Part shown: one piece after another, positions 1 to 7,901 of the stretch
Numbering within the stretch: position 1 is the first letter of the stretch
Layout: every line of letters begins with the position of its first letter
Source of the DNA: Candidatus Bathyarchaeota archaeon
GTDB lineage: Archaea > Thermoproteota > Bathyarchaeia > Bathyarchaeales > Bathyarchaeaceae
Reading direction: 5' to 3'
DNA length: 32,348 nucleotides
NCBI GenBank assembly: GCA_030608565.1
Contig: JAUWDY010000003.1
Location: 73,587-105,934 of the forward strand
The notes under the pieces: model-generated
Seen by the model: only the letters and a program-made list of their open reading frames with translations
Database searches by the model: none
What the model was told of the DNA's origin: nothing
Position numbers and translations under genes: made by a program

Positions 1-129
1 TACCGCTAAAACCGTGGGCTTGGCGATTTTCGCTATTTGCTCGATTCTTTTCTGTTCAATGGTGATGAATTTTTGTTTTCTCAGCTCCCTGAGTTCAACC
101 TCGTCTAATTCTAATTTTAATTTTCCCAT
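1..129 (-). CDS. Partial hypothetical protein (N-terminal 43 residues)
   Basis: The minus strand reads from an ATG at 127-129 without a stop to the window edge. The fragment begins MGKLKLELDEVELRELRKQK, is strongly charged and is probably helical. A purine-rich stretch (AAGGGAAAAG) just upstream of the ATG could be the ribosome binding site. The gene diverges from the next one at 260, with about 130 bp between them. I do not recognise the family from 43 residues. The plus-strand reading of the same bases is its shadow. Confidence 0.6.
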   Translation of the reverse strand, partial: MGKLKLELDEVELRELRKQKFITIEQKRIEQIAKIAKPTVLAV

Positions 130-212
130 ATCTTTTCCCTTGTCTTTTATCGTCAGTATAAGCAGTATTAAGTATTATGAATCACGAATCATTATTAAAA
201 AAGATACATTTC

Positions 213-226
213 ATATTTCGAAATAT
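213..226. promoter_or_regulatory. 14-bp perfect palindrome between divergent genes
   Basis: ATATTTCGAAATAT is a perfect 14-bp palindrome in the AT-rich gap between the divergent genes at 129 (minus) and 260 (plus). Its place about 35 bp before the plus-strand start, and its symmetry, suit an operator for a dimeric regulator. No regulator can be assigned, and AT-rich palindromes also arise by chance. Confidence 0.3.
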
Positions 227-259
227 CTGTTAAATCCTTTTGTTAGAATAGCCTAAACC

Positions 260-667
260 ATGAGCAAGCTCGACTTAATGAAGCAATTTATGAACACGTT
301 TGTCGGAAACGACCTCCACCTAGTCATCAAAGACAAAAACTACTTCCACGTCCACACGATTGAGATCATCCAGAAAACCGACGACTCCTGCCCCATCAAG
401 GAGACCCCAGTTGGAGACTATTTCATCCGCCTTTTGGTGAGGGATGAAAAAAGCAGGGAAGCCTCCATCTTATGCAACTGGAACAAAAAGCTCATACAAA
501 ACTTGCTAGAACATTCTATCTCCGCCAGAGAGGCGGGGTGTACGGTCATCATGATGATTCGATCACCCCTCAACGAAAACAACTGGCTTCTGTTGTGGGG
601 AGACAAGCTGCAAAAGACAATAAAGCCGAAAATCCTTCAGAAACTTCACTTACCATACATCAGCTAG
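260..667 (+). CDS. Hypothetical protein, 135 aa
   Basis: This frame starts at ATG and has codon use like its neighbours (many AAC, ATC and GAC codons). It encodes a soluble mixed alpha/beta protein of 135 residues. There is no signal peptide, membrane segment or cysteine motif, and I recognise no family. The segment 'GDYFIRLLVRDEKSREASIL' looks like a beta-hairpin core and 'TVIMMIRSPLNENNWLLLWG' like a second sheet region. An overlapping frame at 472-843 is less gene-like and was rejected. The gene stands alone, divergent from the partial gene at 1-129 and convergent with the small gene at 748-993. Confidence 0.6.
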   Translation: MSKLDLMKQFMNTFVGNDLHLVIKDKNYFHVHTIEIIQKTDDSCPIKETPVGDYFIRLLVRDEKSREASILCNWNKKLIQNLLEHSISAREAGCTVIMMIRSPLNENNWLLLWGDKLQKTIKPKILQKLHLPYIS

Positions 668-747
668 CTCAATCAGAATCCCCCTTTTCAGGATATATTC
701 ACGATTTTGTCACATCCCTTTGCACTGAAACGCTTCATTTTCAATCT

Positions 748-993
748 TTAACGCAGTCTAAATGCCTCAAACACTTTTGCGGAGATGTGCCCAGGCATTT
801 CCGTCTTCGTCATCTTTCCTTTATCGTCAAGAGTGAACCTTAACATTACGCGGGCAGTCAAATGGTTCTTAGTGTTAAAGGTTTCATGGCAACTTCCACA
901 TTCAATATCAGATTTTAGTTCAATAGCATACCATGACGTTTCTGCGTAGTATCGCCCGCATTGTGGCAACGAAACACTGGAACGTCCAACCAA
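748..993 (-). CDS. Small putative zinc-binding protein, 81 aa
   Basis: The 81-residue frame starts with TTG, because an in-frame TGA lies three codons upstream. Cysteines occur as 'QCGRYY' near residue 12 and 'ECGSCHETF' near residue 33, a spacing that could bind zinc in a small ribbon. The rest is hydrophilic (TLDDKGKMTKTEMPG). The cysteine pattern and codon use favour a real gene over chance. Function is unknown. It lies between two plus-strand genes and has its own 3' end near 748. A second TTG eight codons downstream is an alternative start. Confidence 0.45.
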   Translation of the reverse strand: MVGRSSVSLPQCGRYYAETSWYAIELKSDIECGSCHETFNTKNHLTARVMLRFTLDDKGKMTKTEMPGHISAKVFEAFRLR

Positions 994-1110
994 GCTGTCT
1001 CATCCATTAAAAACCCTATCCTTTTTAAATGATAGCACGGTTATAAAGCAGACACAGAACACATATATTTTCAGCACAGTTGTATACCTCACTATAGTTG
1101 GTGCTTGTTC

Positions 1111-2166
1111 ATGTCTAAGATCAAGGTTGCGTTAGTCGGAGTTGGAAATTGCGCGTCAGCCATAGTTCAAGGAGTCCATTACTACAAAGACGCTGAAAAA
1201 GAGGAGGAAGCAGTAGGACTGAAAAACCTCTTTCTCGGAAGCTATCATCCACGGGACATCGAGTTCGTCTCCGCATTCGACATCGAAACTAGAAAAGTTG
1301 GAAAAGACCTGTCAGAGGCCATTTTTTCCCCACCCAACAACACCTTAAAACTCATTGATGTCCCAAAATTGGATGTGCCAGTTTTGAAAGGTTCTGTTTT
1401 GGATGGTGTAGGCGATTCTGTAAAAGACATCATCAAGATAGCCGACGCCCCAGAGGTTGATGTAGCCCAGAAGCTTAAGGAAAACAATGCAGAGATGGTC
1501 ATTAGTCTCCTTCCAAGCGGGGCGATAGAAGCTTCAAGATGGTATGCCGAGGAAGCACTTGAGGCAAGATGCGCCTTCATAAATGCTACGCCTGTTTTTA
1601 TTGCCAGCGACGCCGCGTGGAGTAAACGCTTCGGTGAAGTTGGACTGCCCCTTGTAGGCGACGACTTGGTAGATCAGGTGGGCGCCACGGCGCTCCATAA
1701 GACTCTTCTGAGATTGTTGGCTGACCGAGGTGTTTCAATCTCTGAAACTTATCAGCTCGATGTGGGTGGAGGTACAGAATCTCTTAACACACTTGAAAGA
1801 ACAAGAGAAGTAAAAAGGATTGTGAAGACTAAAGCGGTTGAAACAGCCTTGCCATACAAGACTTCTATCATAGCGGGGTCTACTGACTACGTTGATTTCT
1901 TGCAGAATCGGCGAGACAGCTATTTCTGGATTAAAGGATTATACTTTGGAAGAGTTCCTATGCAACTGGATATGAGGCTTAACACTGTTGACGCTCCTAA
2001 CGCTGGTTCTGTAATGTACGATGTCATTCGGGGAGTCAAAATTGCCCTTGACCGCGGATTGGCCGGTCCTCTCTTAAGCGTTTCAGCTTACGCCTTCAAG
2101 CATCCCCCACAAATGATGCGGTTGGAAGAAGCTGAACGACTGTTTAGAAAATTCATTGTTGGATAA
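1111..2166 (+). CDS. ino1: Inositol-3-phosphate synthase (archaeal/actinobacterial type)
   Basis: The enzyme converts glucose 6-phosphate to myo-inositol phosphate with NAD+ as internal redox cofactor. This is the first step toward archaeal inositol phospholipids (archaetidylinositol) and, in some archaea, inositol osmolytes. The N-terminus IKVALVGVGNCASAIVQG is the Rossmann glycine-rich NAD site. Further family hallmarks are ISLLPSGA (about residue 130), VGDDLVDQVGATALHKTLL (about 183-201) and LDVGGGTESLNTLERTRE (about 217-234). At 351 residues it has the length of the short archaeal form, not the ~500-residue eukaryotic one. I chose the ATG at 1111; a TTG two codons earlier is less likely. 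GGTG seven bases before this ATG may act as the Shine-Dalgarno sequence, and TTATAAAG at 1041-1048 is a candidate TATA box. Confidence 0.95.
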   Translation: MSKIKVALVGVGNCASAIVQGVHYYKDAEKEEEAVGLKNLFLGSYHPRDIEFVSAFDIETRKVGKDLSEAIFSPPNNTLKLIDVPKLDVPVLKGSVLDGVGDSVKDIIKIADAPEVDVAQKLKENNAEMVISLLPSGAIEASRWYAEEALEARCAFINATPVFIASDAAWSKRFGEVGLPLVGDDLVDQVGATALHKTLLRLLADRGVSISETYQLDVGGGTESLNTLERTREVKRIVKTKAVETALPYKTSIIAGSTDYVDFLQNRRDSYFWIKGLYFGRVPMQLDMRLNTVDAPNAGSVMYDVIRGVKIALDRGLAGPLLSVSAYAFKHPPQMMRLEEAERLFRKFIVG

Positions 2167-2248
2167 ACGTTGAAAAAACGTGTTCGTGGTTTGCTCTGTT
2201 AGTTGTAGAATTAGAAAATCGAATAAAAAAGGAAAGGTTTTGCCGTGT

Positions 2249-2548
2249 CTACTTCTTCTTCTCTTCCTTTTCTTCAGCTGGCTTTTCTTCGGCTTCGATC
2301 TCCTCAATAGGCTTAGGAGGCGGTGTTGTAGCCATAGTCCATCCGATCCAAGCGCCAATGACTAATACGGCAACGAGTGCTATGTACACTGGTGCACCTA
2401 TTAGCCACATTTGAACAATTTGTGTGCGCTCAGCCTCTGGAACCCAGTGGATCCAATCCTGCCAGACCAGTGTTACAGTATACAAGACTGCAATGACCAC
2501 GCAAATTAGGCAAATTAGCCAACCAATGGCTTGATCCTTACTAACCAT
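2249..2548 (-). CDS. Small membrane protein with two helices and a charged tail
   Basis: This 99-residue protein has a hydrophobic segment at about residues 8-29 (IGWLICLICVVIAVLYTVTL) and a second at about 50-70 (APVYIALVAVLVIGAWIGW). They are joined by a soluble loop containing WIHWVPEAERT. After TTPPPKP comes a roughly 25-residue tail made almost wholly of Glu, Lys, Ala and Pro. The architecture suggests a small membrane anchor with a cytoplasmic acidic/basic tail, but I cannot name a family. It lies downstream of the S-adenosylhomocysteinase gene on the same strand (58 bp gap) and could be cotranscribed. It converges with the inositol synthase gene. Confidence 0.75.
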   Translation of the reverse strand: MVSKDQAIGWLICLICVVIAVLYTVTLVWQDWIHWVPEAERTQIVQMWLIGAPVYIALVAVLVIGAWIGWTMATTPPPKPIEEIEAEEKPAEEKEEKKK

Positions 2549-2606
2549 ATGACCACCAATTTAGCCTTTTTTATGAATGCAACCTATTATAAAGTTTATG
2601 TCTCGT

Positions 2607-3863
2607 TCAGATGGTTCCAGCTTCCCAACCAGTGATATACTTCTTTTGCTCTTCTGTAAGTTCATCAATCTTCACATTCATCGCTTTCAATTTAAGGCTG
2701 GCTACGAGTTCGTCAATTTTTTTAGGCACACTGTAAACCCTTGGTTCAGTCTTCCCTTTTTTCACTAAATGTTCAACGCATAAGGCTTGGTTTGCGAAAG
2801 ACATGTCCATCACTTCGGATGGGTGGCCTTCTGCTGCTGCGAGATTTACGAGTCTTCCTTCAGCTAATAGATAGAGTCTCCGCCCGTTTTGAAGGGCATA
2901 TTCCTCGAGGTTTGGGCGGATGGTTCGTTTTGAAGATGAAATACTTTCCAGGTCGGATATGTTGATTTCTACGTTGAAGTGTCCGCTGTTGGCGAGGATG
3001 GCGCCATTTTTCATCTTGAGCATGTGTTCTTTTCTGATGACGTTGAGGTCTCCTGTGGCGGTTACGAATATGTCGCCCATCTTAGACGCTTCATCCATAG
3101 CTGTTACGCGGAAGCCGTCCATGATCGCCTCAAGAGCTCTAGTCGGATTCACCTCGGTGACGATCACGTTTGCGCCCATGCCCCTAGCCCGGAAGGCTAG
3201 CCCTCGACCGCACCATCCGTAGCCGCATACGACAAAGTTTTTCCCAGCCAGCAAGATGTTTGTGGCGCGGAGTATTCCATCTATGGTGCTCTGTCCTGTA
3301 CCGTAGCGATTGTCGAACAAGTATTTTGTGTGTGCATCATTTACGGCTATGATAGGGTATCTGAGGGCGCCTTTTTTTTCCATGGCCCGCAGCCGCATGA
3401 CCCCTGTGGTTGTTTCCTCTGTGCCTCCTTTGACGTTTTTTAAGGCTTCTTTCCTTTTTATATGCACCATGCTTACGAGGTCGGCGCCGTCGTCCAATGT
3501 GATTTGTGGTGTGTGGTCGATGACTTGGTTGACGCACCAGTAGTATTCTTTGGTGGTTTCGCCGCGCCACGCGTACACGTTTATTCCCTTTTCTGCTAAT
3601 GCTGCGGCTACTTCGTCTTGGGTTGAGAGCGGGTTGGATCCGCACAGCGCAACGTCCGCTCCTCCGGCCACAAGTGTTTCTACGAGCACCCCGGTTTCTT
3701 TTGTTACGTGTAGGCATGCGCCTATCATAATGTCTACAAGCGGTTTTTCTCGTTGAAATCGTTGTTTGACTTGGTTTAAAACTGGCATGTGCATGGAGGC
3801 CCATTCGATAAGTAGGCTTCCTTGTGGGGCTAGGCTGGCTTTTTTAATTTTGAAGCTTGCCAT
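2607..3863 (-). CDS. ahcY: Adenosylhomocysteinase (S-adenosylhomocysteine hydrolase)
   Basis: The enzyme reversibly hydrolyses S-adenosylhomocysteine, the inhibitory product of SAM-dependent methylation, to adenosine and homocysteine, using tightly bound NAD+. At 418 residues it is the expected size for the archaeal form, which lacks the ~40-residue insertion of some bacterial enzymes. Recognisable segments are [13 protein letters not shown] (about 48-60), [18 protein letters not shown] (about 72-89), [19 protein letters not shown] (about 174-192), the NAD-binding [13 protein letters not shown] (about 211-223) and the C-terminal [21 protein letters not shown]-like box at 3899-3908 would place the transcript start close to the ATG. 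Confidence 0.97.
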   Translation of the reverse strand: MASFKIKKASLAPQGSLLIEWASMHMPVLNQVKQRFQREKPLVDIMIGACLHVTKETGVLVETLVAGGADVALCGSNPLSTQDEVAAALAEKGINVYAWRGETTKEYYWCVNQVIDHTPQITLDDGADLVSMVHIKRKEALKNVKGGTEETTTGVMRLRAMEKKGALRYPIIAVNDAHTKYLFDNRYGTGQSTIDGILRATNILLAGKNFVVCGYGWCGRGLAFRARGMGANVIVTEVNPTRALEAIMDGFRVTAMDEASKMGDIFVTATGDLNVIRKEHMLKMKNGAILANSGHFNVEINISDLESISSSKRTIRPNLEEYALQNGRRLYLLAEGRLVNLAAAEGHPSEVMDMSFANQALCVEHLVKKGKTEPRVYSVPKKIDELVASLKLKAMNVKIDELTEEQKKYITGWEAGTI

Positions 3864-3898
3864 TGACGTTCACTCTTCCTATTCTTTTTAGTCGCCTG

Positions 3899-3908
3899 TA
3901 TTTAAAAG
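3899..3908 (-). promoter_or_regulatory. Candidate TATA box for ahcY
   Basis: Read on the minus strand this is CTTTTAAATA, an archaeal TATA-like element whose centre is about 40 bp from the ahcY ATG. That would give a short 5' leader of 10-15 bases. This is by pattern only; the start site is not proven. Confidence 0.4.
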
Positions 3909-3973
3909 ATGAATAGGTTAGATGCAAAGTTTTATTTCTGCTTGGCTTGTGAGTTGGGTTGAGAGGCTAGAAA

Positions 3974-5077
3974 ATGCCTGAGTTGCAGTTAGATAAGTTG
4001 AGCGAGTATCTTCGTGGCGTTTATGGGGCGGATGTGGAAATTCGGTATGTAGGTGAGTTGGGTAAACGAAAAGTGGGAACAAGGAAGCCTAGGAAGAAGT
4101 TGAAGGGTTTTGGTTACGGCGTTCCATATCGAGTCGAGTTTATGGTGAATGGAAAACTGAAACGTGTGATTCTGGAGACTATGCGGCCTAGCGGTTTCGG
4201 TCATAGCCATTTTTCTGATCGAGCTCAGGTTTCGTTGTGGCAGCACTCCGTTTTTAACAGGTTGCCTAAACATGCTCGCTCCGTGGATGTTGGCGCTTTT
4301 ACTAGGGAGGGTTCGTTGAAGTCTTTGGGTGATTGTACGGAGTTTTTCATTGTTATGGATATGGTGAGGGGTTGGCCTTATTTCAGGGATTTAGACAGGA
4401 TTAGGGGGCGTGGGCGGTTGTCACGGTTGGATTTGGATCGCTGTCAGGTTTTGTCGGATTATTTGGTTACGATTCATGGAGTGAAGTCTAGCGAGGTTGG
4501 ATTATATGTGAGACGGGTTCGGGATTTATTGGGACACGGGGAGTGCATTATGGGTTTGACGGATAGCTATCCGGATGGGTTGGAATATGTTGGTAAGGAG
4601 GATTTGTGTGAGGTTGAGAAGCGTTGTGTAGAGTGGAGGTGGAAGCTGAAGCATAAGACGCACCGTTTAGCACAAGTTCACGGGGACTATCACCCGTGGA
4701 ATGTGCTGTTTCGGAAAGGCGTGGGTTTTACGGTTTTGGATCGTAGCAGGGGCGAGTGGGGTGAACCAGCTGATGATGTGACTGCTATGACGATTAACTA
4801 TCTGTTTTATTCGTTGCAGGTATATGGACGGTTAGCGGGTCCGTTTGAAACGTTGTTTAACAGGTTTTGGAGAAATTATCTGGATAAAACAGGTGATGAG
4901 GAAATGTTAGAGGTGGTGCAACCTTTCTATGCTTGGAGAGGGCTGGTGATAGCTTCGCCTGTTTGGTATCCGAATCTATCTTTGGAAGTGCGGACCAAGT
5001 TGTTTAATTTTATTAGAAATGTGCTTGAGACTGAACGGTTTGCTTTGGGGGATGTTAACTCTTACATCGAGAGTTAA
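3974..5077 (+). CDS. Aminoglycoside phosphotransferase (APH)-fold kinase, substrate unknown
   Basis: The C-terminal half has the APH/choline-kinase catalytic loop VHGDYHPWNVLF (residues 235-246; D238 the likely base, N243 a metal ligand). It is followed by the metal-binding strand at TVLDRSRGEWGEPADD (D256). The family norm after this aspartate is I-D-[FWL]-[ED]; here it is L-D-R-S, a deviation, but the key aspartate is kept. The N-terminal half carries a basic stretch KRKVGTRKPRKKLKG at residues 31-45, unusual for this fold, and RVILETMRPSGFGHSHFSDR. Proteins of this fold phosphorylate small molecules or sugars, and the true substrate cannot be read from sequence. A TATA-like GTTTTATTT lies around 3929. 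Confidence 0.75.
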   Translation: MPELQLDKLSEYLRGVYGADVEIRYVGELGKRKVGTRKPRKKLKGFGYGVPYRVEFMVNGKLKRVILETMRPSGFGHSHFSDRAQVSLWQHSVFNRLPKHARSVDVGAFTREGSLKSLGDCTEFFIVMDMVRGWPYFRDLDRIRGRGRLSRLDLDRCQVLSDYLVTIHGVKSSEVGLYVRRVRDLLGHGECIMGLTDSYPDGLEYVGKEDLCEVEKRCVEWRWKLKHKTHRLAQVHGDYHPWNVLFRKGVGFTVLDRSRGEWGEPADDVTAMTINYLFYSLQVYGRLAGPFETLFNRFWRNYLDKTGDEEMLEVVQPFYAWRGLVIASPVWYPNLSLEVRTKLFNFIRNVLETERFALGDVNSYIES

Positions 5078-5214
5078 TGGATTTCCATGGTTTTACGGGG
5101 GTGCGGCAATAGATTATTTGGCGAGGGCTTTAAGTGAAAGTTCGAGTGAGAAAGAGTTTTAAGAAGGCTTTTTTGTGATTTACTATGGACCATGAAGTAA
5201 GAGGCTAAGTAGTT

Positions 5215-5310
5215 TTGGCTAACGAAGTGTTAGAATCGATAAAGACTATGCTTAGAGAAGTAGGGTACTCAGAGAAGGCTATACGAGAAATACTAAAGTG
5301 GTACATATAG
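5215..5310 (+). CDS. Possible 31-aa microprotein in the 5078-5424 gap
   Basis: In the 347-bp gap between the APH-fold gene and the APS-kinase-like gene, a TTG-initiated frame encodes a 31-residue peptide containing MLREVGYSEKAIREILKWY. It has the look of two short amphipathic helices separated by a GYS turn. GAGG lies about 11 bases before the TTG, and an in-frame stop at 5206-5208 bounds the frame. The rest of the gap shows no other feature. The peptide composition is unlike random translation, but the frame is short and no family is named. Confidence 0.4.
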   Translation: MANEVLESIKTMLREVGYSEKAIREILKWYI

Positions 5311-5424
5311 CGTCCTAGGTTACTCTTTATCCCCACGGATTAAGAATGCTTGTTGCTCCGTTGCATTCATTAAGTTGAGACTCCAAAATAGATTAGTGAT
5401 TAAAATCAAGGAGCTCCTCAACCT

Positions 5425-5982
5425 ATGACTCAATTAGCTGGATGGTGCGCTTGGATAACCGGGCTTCCTGGAAGCGGTAAGTCAGTTATTGCCCAAGCAT
5501 TACTGAGGCGTTTGGAACAACAAGGTATCTCTGCACAACTTGTTTCTATTGACATGCTACGTAAAGTTGTTACTCGCAAGCCCACTTATTCTGAAAAGGA
5601 GCGTGACATGGTTTACGCCTCTATCATCTTTGTCTCCAAGCTTCTCACCCAGAACGGCGTCAACGTCATCATCGACGCTACTGCCAACCGCCAACGATAC
5701 CGAGACCACGCGAGAAAACAAGTCCCTCGCTTTATAGAAGCTTACGTCCGCTGTCCACTGAAAATCTGTATAGAAAGAGAGACCAGACGAGGCAAAACGT
5801 TCATGGCGCCGAGAGACATCTACAAGAAAGCCTTTACAGGCAAAAGCACCACAGTGCCAGGCATAGGCGTCCCATACGAACAACCACAAAACCCAGAAGT
5901 CACGGTGGACTCAGACAAGCAAAGTCCAGAAGAGTGTGCAGAAAAAATTTACAAAACAATAGCAAGAACATTCCGAACATAA
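5425..5982 (+). CDS. cysC: Adenylyl-sulfate kinase-like P-loop kinase
   Basis: The 185-residue protein begins GWCAWITGLPGSGKS, a Walker A site at residues 13-20 in the style of APS kinases. It continues with DATANRQRYRDHARKQVPRF (about 92-111), matching the APS kinase DATAxxxxxRxxAR region, and YVRCPLKICIERETRRGK. APS kinase converts adenylyl sulfate to PAPS. However, the segment after the P-loop reads SIDMLRKVVT where the family has the substrate-binding D-G-D-N-x-R, so the substrate may differ. Most annotations would call it adenylyl-sulfate kinase; I regard the fold as certain and the reaction as likely only. AAGGAG lies 11 bases upstream of the ATG. Confidence 0.8.
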   Translation: MTQLAGWCAWITGLPGSGKSVIAQALLRRLEQQGISAQLVSIDMLRKVVTRKPTYSEKERDMVYASIIFVSKLLTQNGVNVIIDATANRQRYRDHARKQVPRFIEAYVRCPLKICIERETRRGKTFMAPRDIYKKAFTGKSTTVPGIGVPYEQPQNPEVTVDSDKQSPEECAEKIYKTIARTFRT

Positions 5983-6047
5983 CTTTCTATTTGAACCCTA
6001 TTTGAATTATATTGATAGACTGAGTAGACAGCGTCACACATAGAACA

Positions 6048-6329
6048 CTATAGCTTGGGCTTCACAATCTCTTTCATATTATCCAACAAGCCAGCAGCCT
6101 TCAAAGCTTCAACAATCTCATCGTCGCCGTCACCCTTACCAATCTTAACCTTCATCTCCGTAGGCTCAATGTGACCAACGTTAACCCGTCTCCGCTTAAC
6201 ACCAGCCACCTTAACAGGACCAGTAACAACAACAAAATTCTTGTCCACAACATCTACAACAACGCAACGCCTACCAGCCTCACGACCAACAATCTTCACA
6301 CAAACCCTACCAACCTCAATCGCAGGCAC
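6048..6329 (-). CDS. rpl14e: 50S ribosomal protein eL14 (L14e)
   Basis: The protein is a large-subunit component found in archaea and eukaryotes, with an SH3-like KOW-type barrel. The N-terminus [20 protein letters not shown] and the following [17 protein letters not shown] and [16 protein letters not shown] are typical of the family. I chose the GTG at 6327-6329 because family members start with MPAIEVGR and GGAGGG lies seven bases upstream. In-frame ATGs at 6332 and 6344 would add one or five residues. It is the last gene of the minus-strand SecY-EMC3-eL34-Cmk-eL14 block. Confidence 0.93.
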   Translation of the reverse strand: MPAIEVGRVCVKIVGREAGRRCVVVDVVDKNFVVVTGPVKVAGVKRRRVNVGHIEPTEMKVKIGKGDGDDEIVEALKAAGLLDNMKEIVKPKL

Positions 6330-6388
6330 CATCAAGCCCTCCATTATATCTGAAACTTAAAAAGATCATAAACACCCATACTTATAAC

Positions 6389-6955
6389 CTAATCGATACC
6401 CAACACAATGCGATCCATAACCAAACAAAGCGTCCTGAAAACCTCGTTTGCACTCAAATCATTCGAATCCAAAATCAGATTAAAAGGAGAAAAATCCCCA
6501 CCTAAATCAAACCCGTAAAGCTTCTTGTAGATAATCCTAGTCTTCTCATCTTTCTCTTTCAAAGCAGCCAAAGCCCTCTCAAAGCTTATTCCATCTCTCT
6601 TTGCAACACGTCCTGTCCTCACCTTAACAGAAGCGTCCAACCAGACTTTGAAACCTTCCTTCAACAACCAAGGCATCGTCCAACTGTCAAAAACAACATT
6701 CCCACGCCCCGCCCACTCCAAAAGTTTCTCATCAATTTTCTTATCAAACTTGGACTCCTTCACTCTTCGTTGAAGAAACCTCATTCCCTCGTCACTTTCC
6801 CACCAACCCCTCCCAACCGGCTTGTAACCCATTTCAACAGCTAAAGCCTTCAACGCACCTCCACCAGAAAGATACTTAAGCCCATATTTCTCGGCCAACC
6901 TTTTAGCTACTGAACTCTTTCCACACCCAGTCATTCCACATACACATAACACCAT
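6389..6955 (-). CDS. cmk: Cytidylate kinase-like P-loop nucleotide kinase
   Basis: The protein opens with MVLCVCGMTGCGKSS, a Walker A loop, followed by KRLAEKYGLKYLSGGGALKALA, which resembles archaeal cytidylate kinases (YxSxGxxxR region). The LID-like segment VAKRDGISFERALAALKEKDEKTRIIYKKLYG is also family-like. It phosphorylates CMP/dCMP to the diphosphate. Its position between eL34 and eL14 matches the conserved archaeal gene order. I prefer the ATG at 6955; an ATG at 6988 would add MSRYNKERKSK. AAGGAG before the inner ATG is somewhat distant (12 bases), so the start is uncertain. GG-G at residues 33-35 replaces the more usual SGG[D/E] step. Confidence 0.85.
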   Translation of the reverse strand: MVLCVCGMTGCGKSSVAKRLAEKYGLKYLSGGGALKALAVEMGYKPVGRGWWESDEGMRFLQRRVKESKFDKKIDEKLLEWAGRGNVVFDSWTMPWLLKEGFKVWLDASVKVRTGRVAKRDGISFERALAALKEKDEKTRIIYKKLYGFDLGGDFSPFNLILDSNDLSANEVFRTLCLVMDRIVLGID

Positions 6956-7018
6956 CTTCGATTTCCGCTCCTTATTATAGCGGCTCATGTTCAGCCAATC
7001 CGTCCTTTCTAAACAATA

Positions 7019-7288
7019 CTAAATGTTCCTCACAGCCTGTTTCAACAAGTATCGAATACAACTGTGGCACAACTGACCACCATACATACGTTCAACTCTT
7101 CTTTCACTCGCAGAAAGTTTACGAAGCTTCGACGAGGTTAGACGCGGAACCCCTAAAAGCATTTGACCACATCGAGCGCAGTATGAAGCACCAATTTTCT
7201 CACGTTTGAAATGAGTTTCCATACGTCCTCCAGGCAACCGGAGATGCCGACGTTTTCTGCTTCTTGTCCGTAGAGAAGGTTTGGGCAT
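7019..7288 (-). CDS. rpl34e: 50S ribosomal protein eL34 (L34e)
   Basis: This 89-residue basic protein of the large subunit starts MPKPSLRTRSRKRRHLRLPGG. It has a zinc-ribbon with cysteines at YCARCGQ (about 36-42) and LCHSCIRY (about 73-80), as in archaeal eL34. Its ATG follows the stop codon of the EMC3-like gene directly (TAA at 7289-7291, ATG at 7286-7288), which implies translational coupling within one transcript. Confidence 0.95.
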   Translation of the reverse strand: MPKPSLRTRSRKRRHLRLPGGRMETHFKREKIGASYCARCGQMLLGVPRLTSSKLRKLSASERRVERMYGGQLCHSCIRYLLKQAVRNI

Positions 7289-7771
7289 TTAGCTCGGTGC
7301 TCCCGACGTCCCCATTGGTATGCCCAACGCTCGCGAAATGAAGGTTCCTGAGGCAAAAGAACAGACGAGATACCACATAAAAAGAGGCAATTCGATATAG
7401 CCTCCACTTAGTCCAGGAAAATAAGCCATAGTACCTACGCCAAATAACGGTATTAGAAAAAGCTGCCAAAGGAGCATGAATGGAATAAAGTAGACAAGCA
7501 TGGGTTTAAGCGATTGCTTGAAGACTTTACCTTGCAACTGCATAATTTGAGACTTTTGTTTTTGAACCTTTGCAAGAAGTTTCTTATCTCCAGTGCGTTG
7601 TGCCTTTTTAGAATCAGCTGTCCAAGCGCGAATTTCACGTTGCCATGCGTTCATCTGTTCTCTATCAACAAGGATACGGTTGGCAAGAGATGTAATAAGT
7701 GTAATAATTGCAGAAAAGCAAAAGATGAATATAGTTGAGCCGGGAGGCGTTAACAGCCAATCAGGTAGCAA
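7289..7771 (-). CDS. EMC3/TMCO1-family membrane insertase (DUF106)
   Basis: This 160-residue membrane protein belongs to the archaeal DUF106 branch of the YidC/Oxa1/EMC3 superfamily. It has an N-terminal helix at about 12-33, a cytosolic coiled coil (NAWQREIRAWTADSKKAQRT and onward to about 85) and two helices at about 92-110 and 128-150. These proteins help insert membrane proteins, and the gene's usual place beside secY fits. The start is TTG at 7769-7771 with GGTGAT six bases upstream, a clear archaeal Shine-Dalgarno sequence. The 130-bp gap to secY contains no gene; in many relatives adk sits here. Confidence 0.9.
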   Translation of the reverse strand: MLPDWLLTPPGSTIFIFCFSAIITLITSLANRILVDREQMNAWQREIRAWTADSKKAQRTGDKKLLAKVQKQKSQIMQLQGKVFKQSLKPMLVYFIPFMLLWQLFLIPLFGVGTMAYFPGLSGGYIELPLFMWYLVCSFASGTFISRALGIPMGTSGAPS

Positions 7772-7901
7772 TCTTATATCACCTAACCCAACAGTTTCAC
7801 GATATCTTCAGTTTTAACCTTTTCCTCTTGGTTTCAACCGTTTTCACCGACACGCAAATCAATACCATGCAGGCAACAGCTGTGAACCTTGAAAGCAATG
7901 A

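Noticed and set aside
14-256. Open frame of 80 aa on the plus strand at the window start
   Set aside because: Its first half is the antisense of a better minus-strand gene that runs off the edge, and the product is a low-complexity Ser/Phe-rich string.
472-843. Open frame of 123 aa overlapping the gene at 260-667
   Set aside because: It overlaps the 260-667 gene in another frame and then runs antisense to the zinc-type gene at 748-993; composition is not protein-like.
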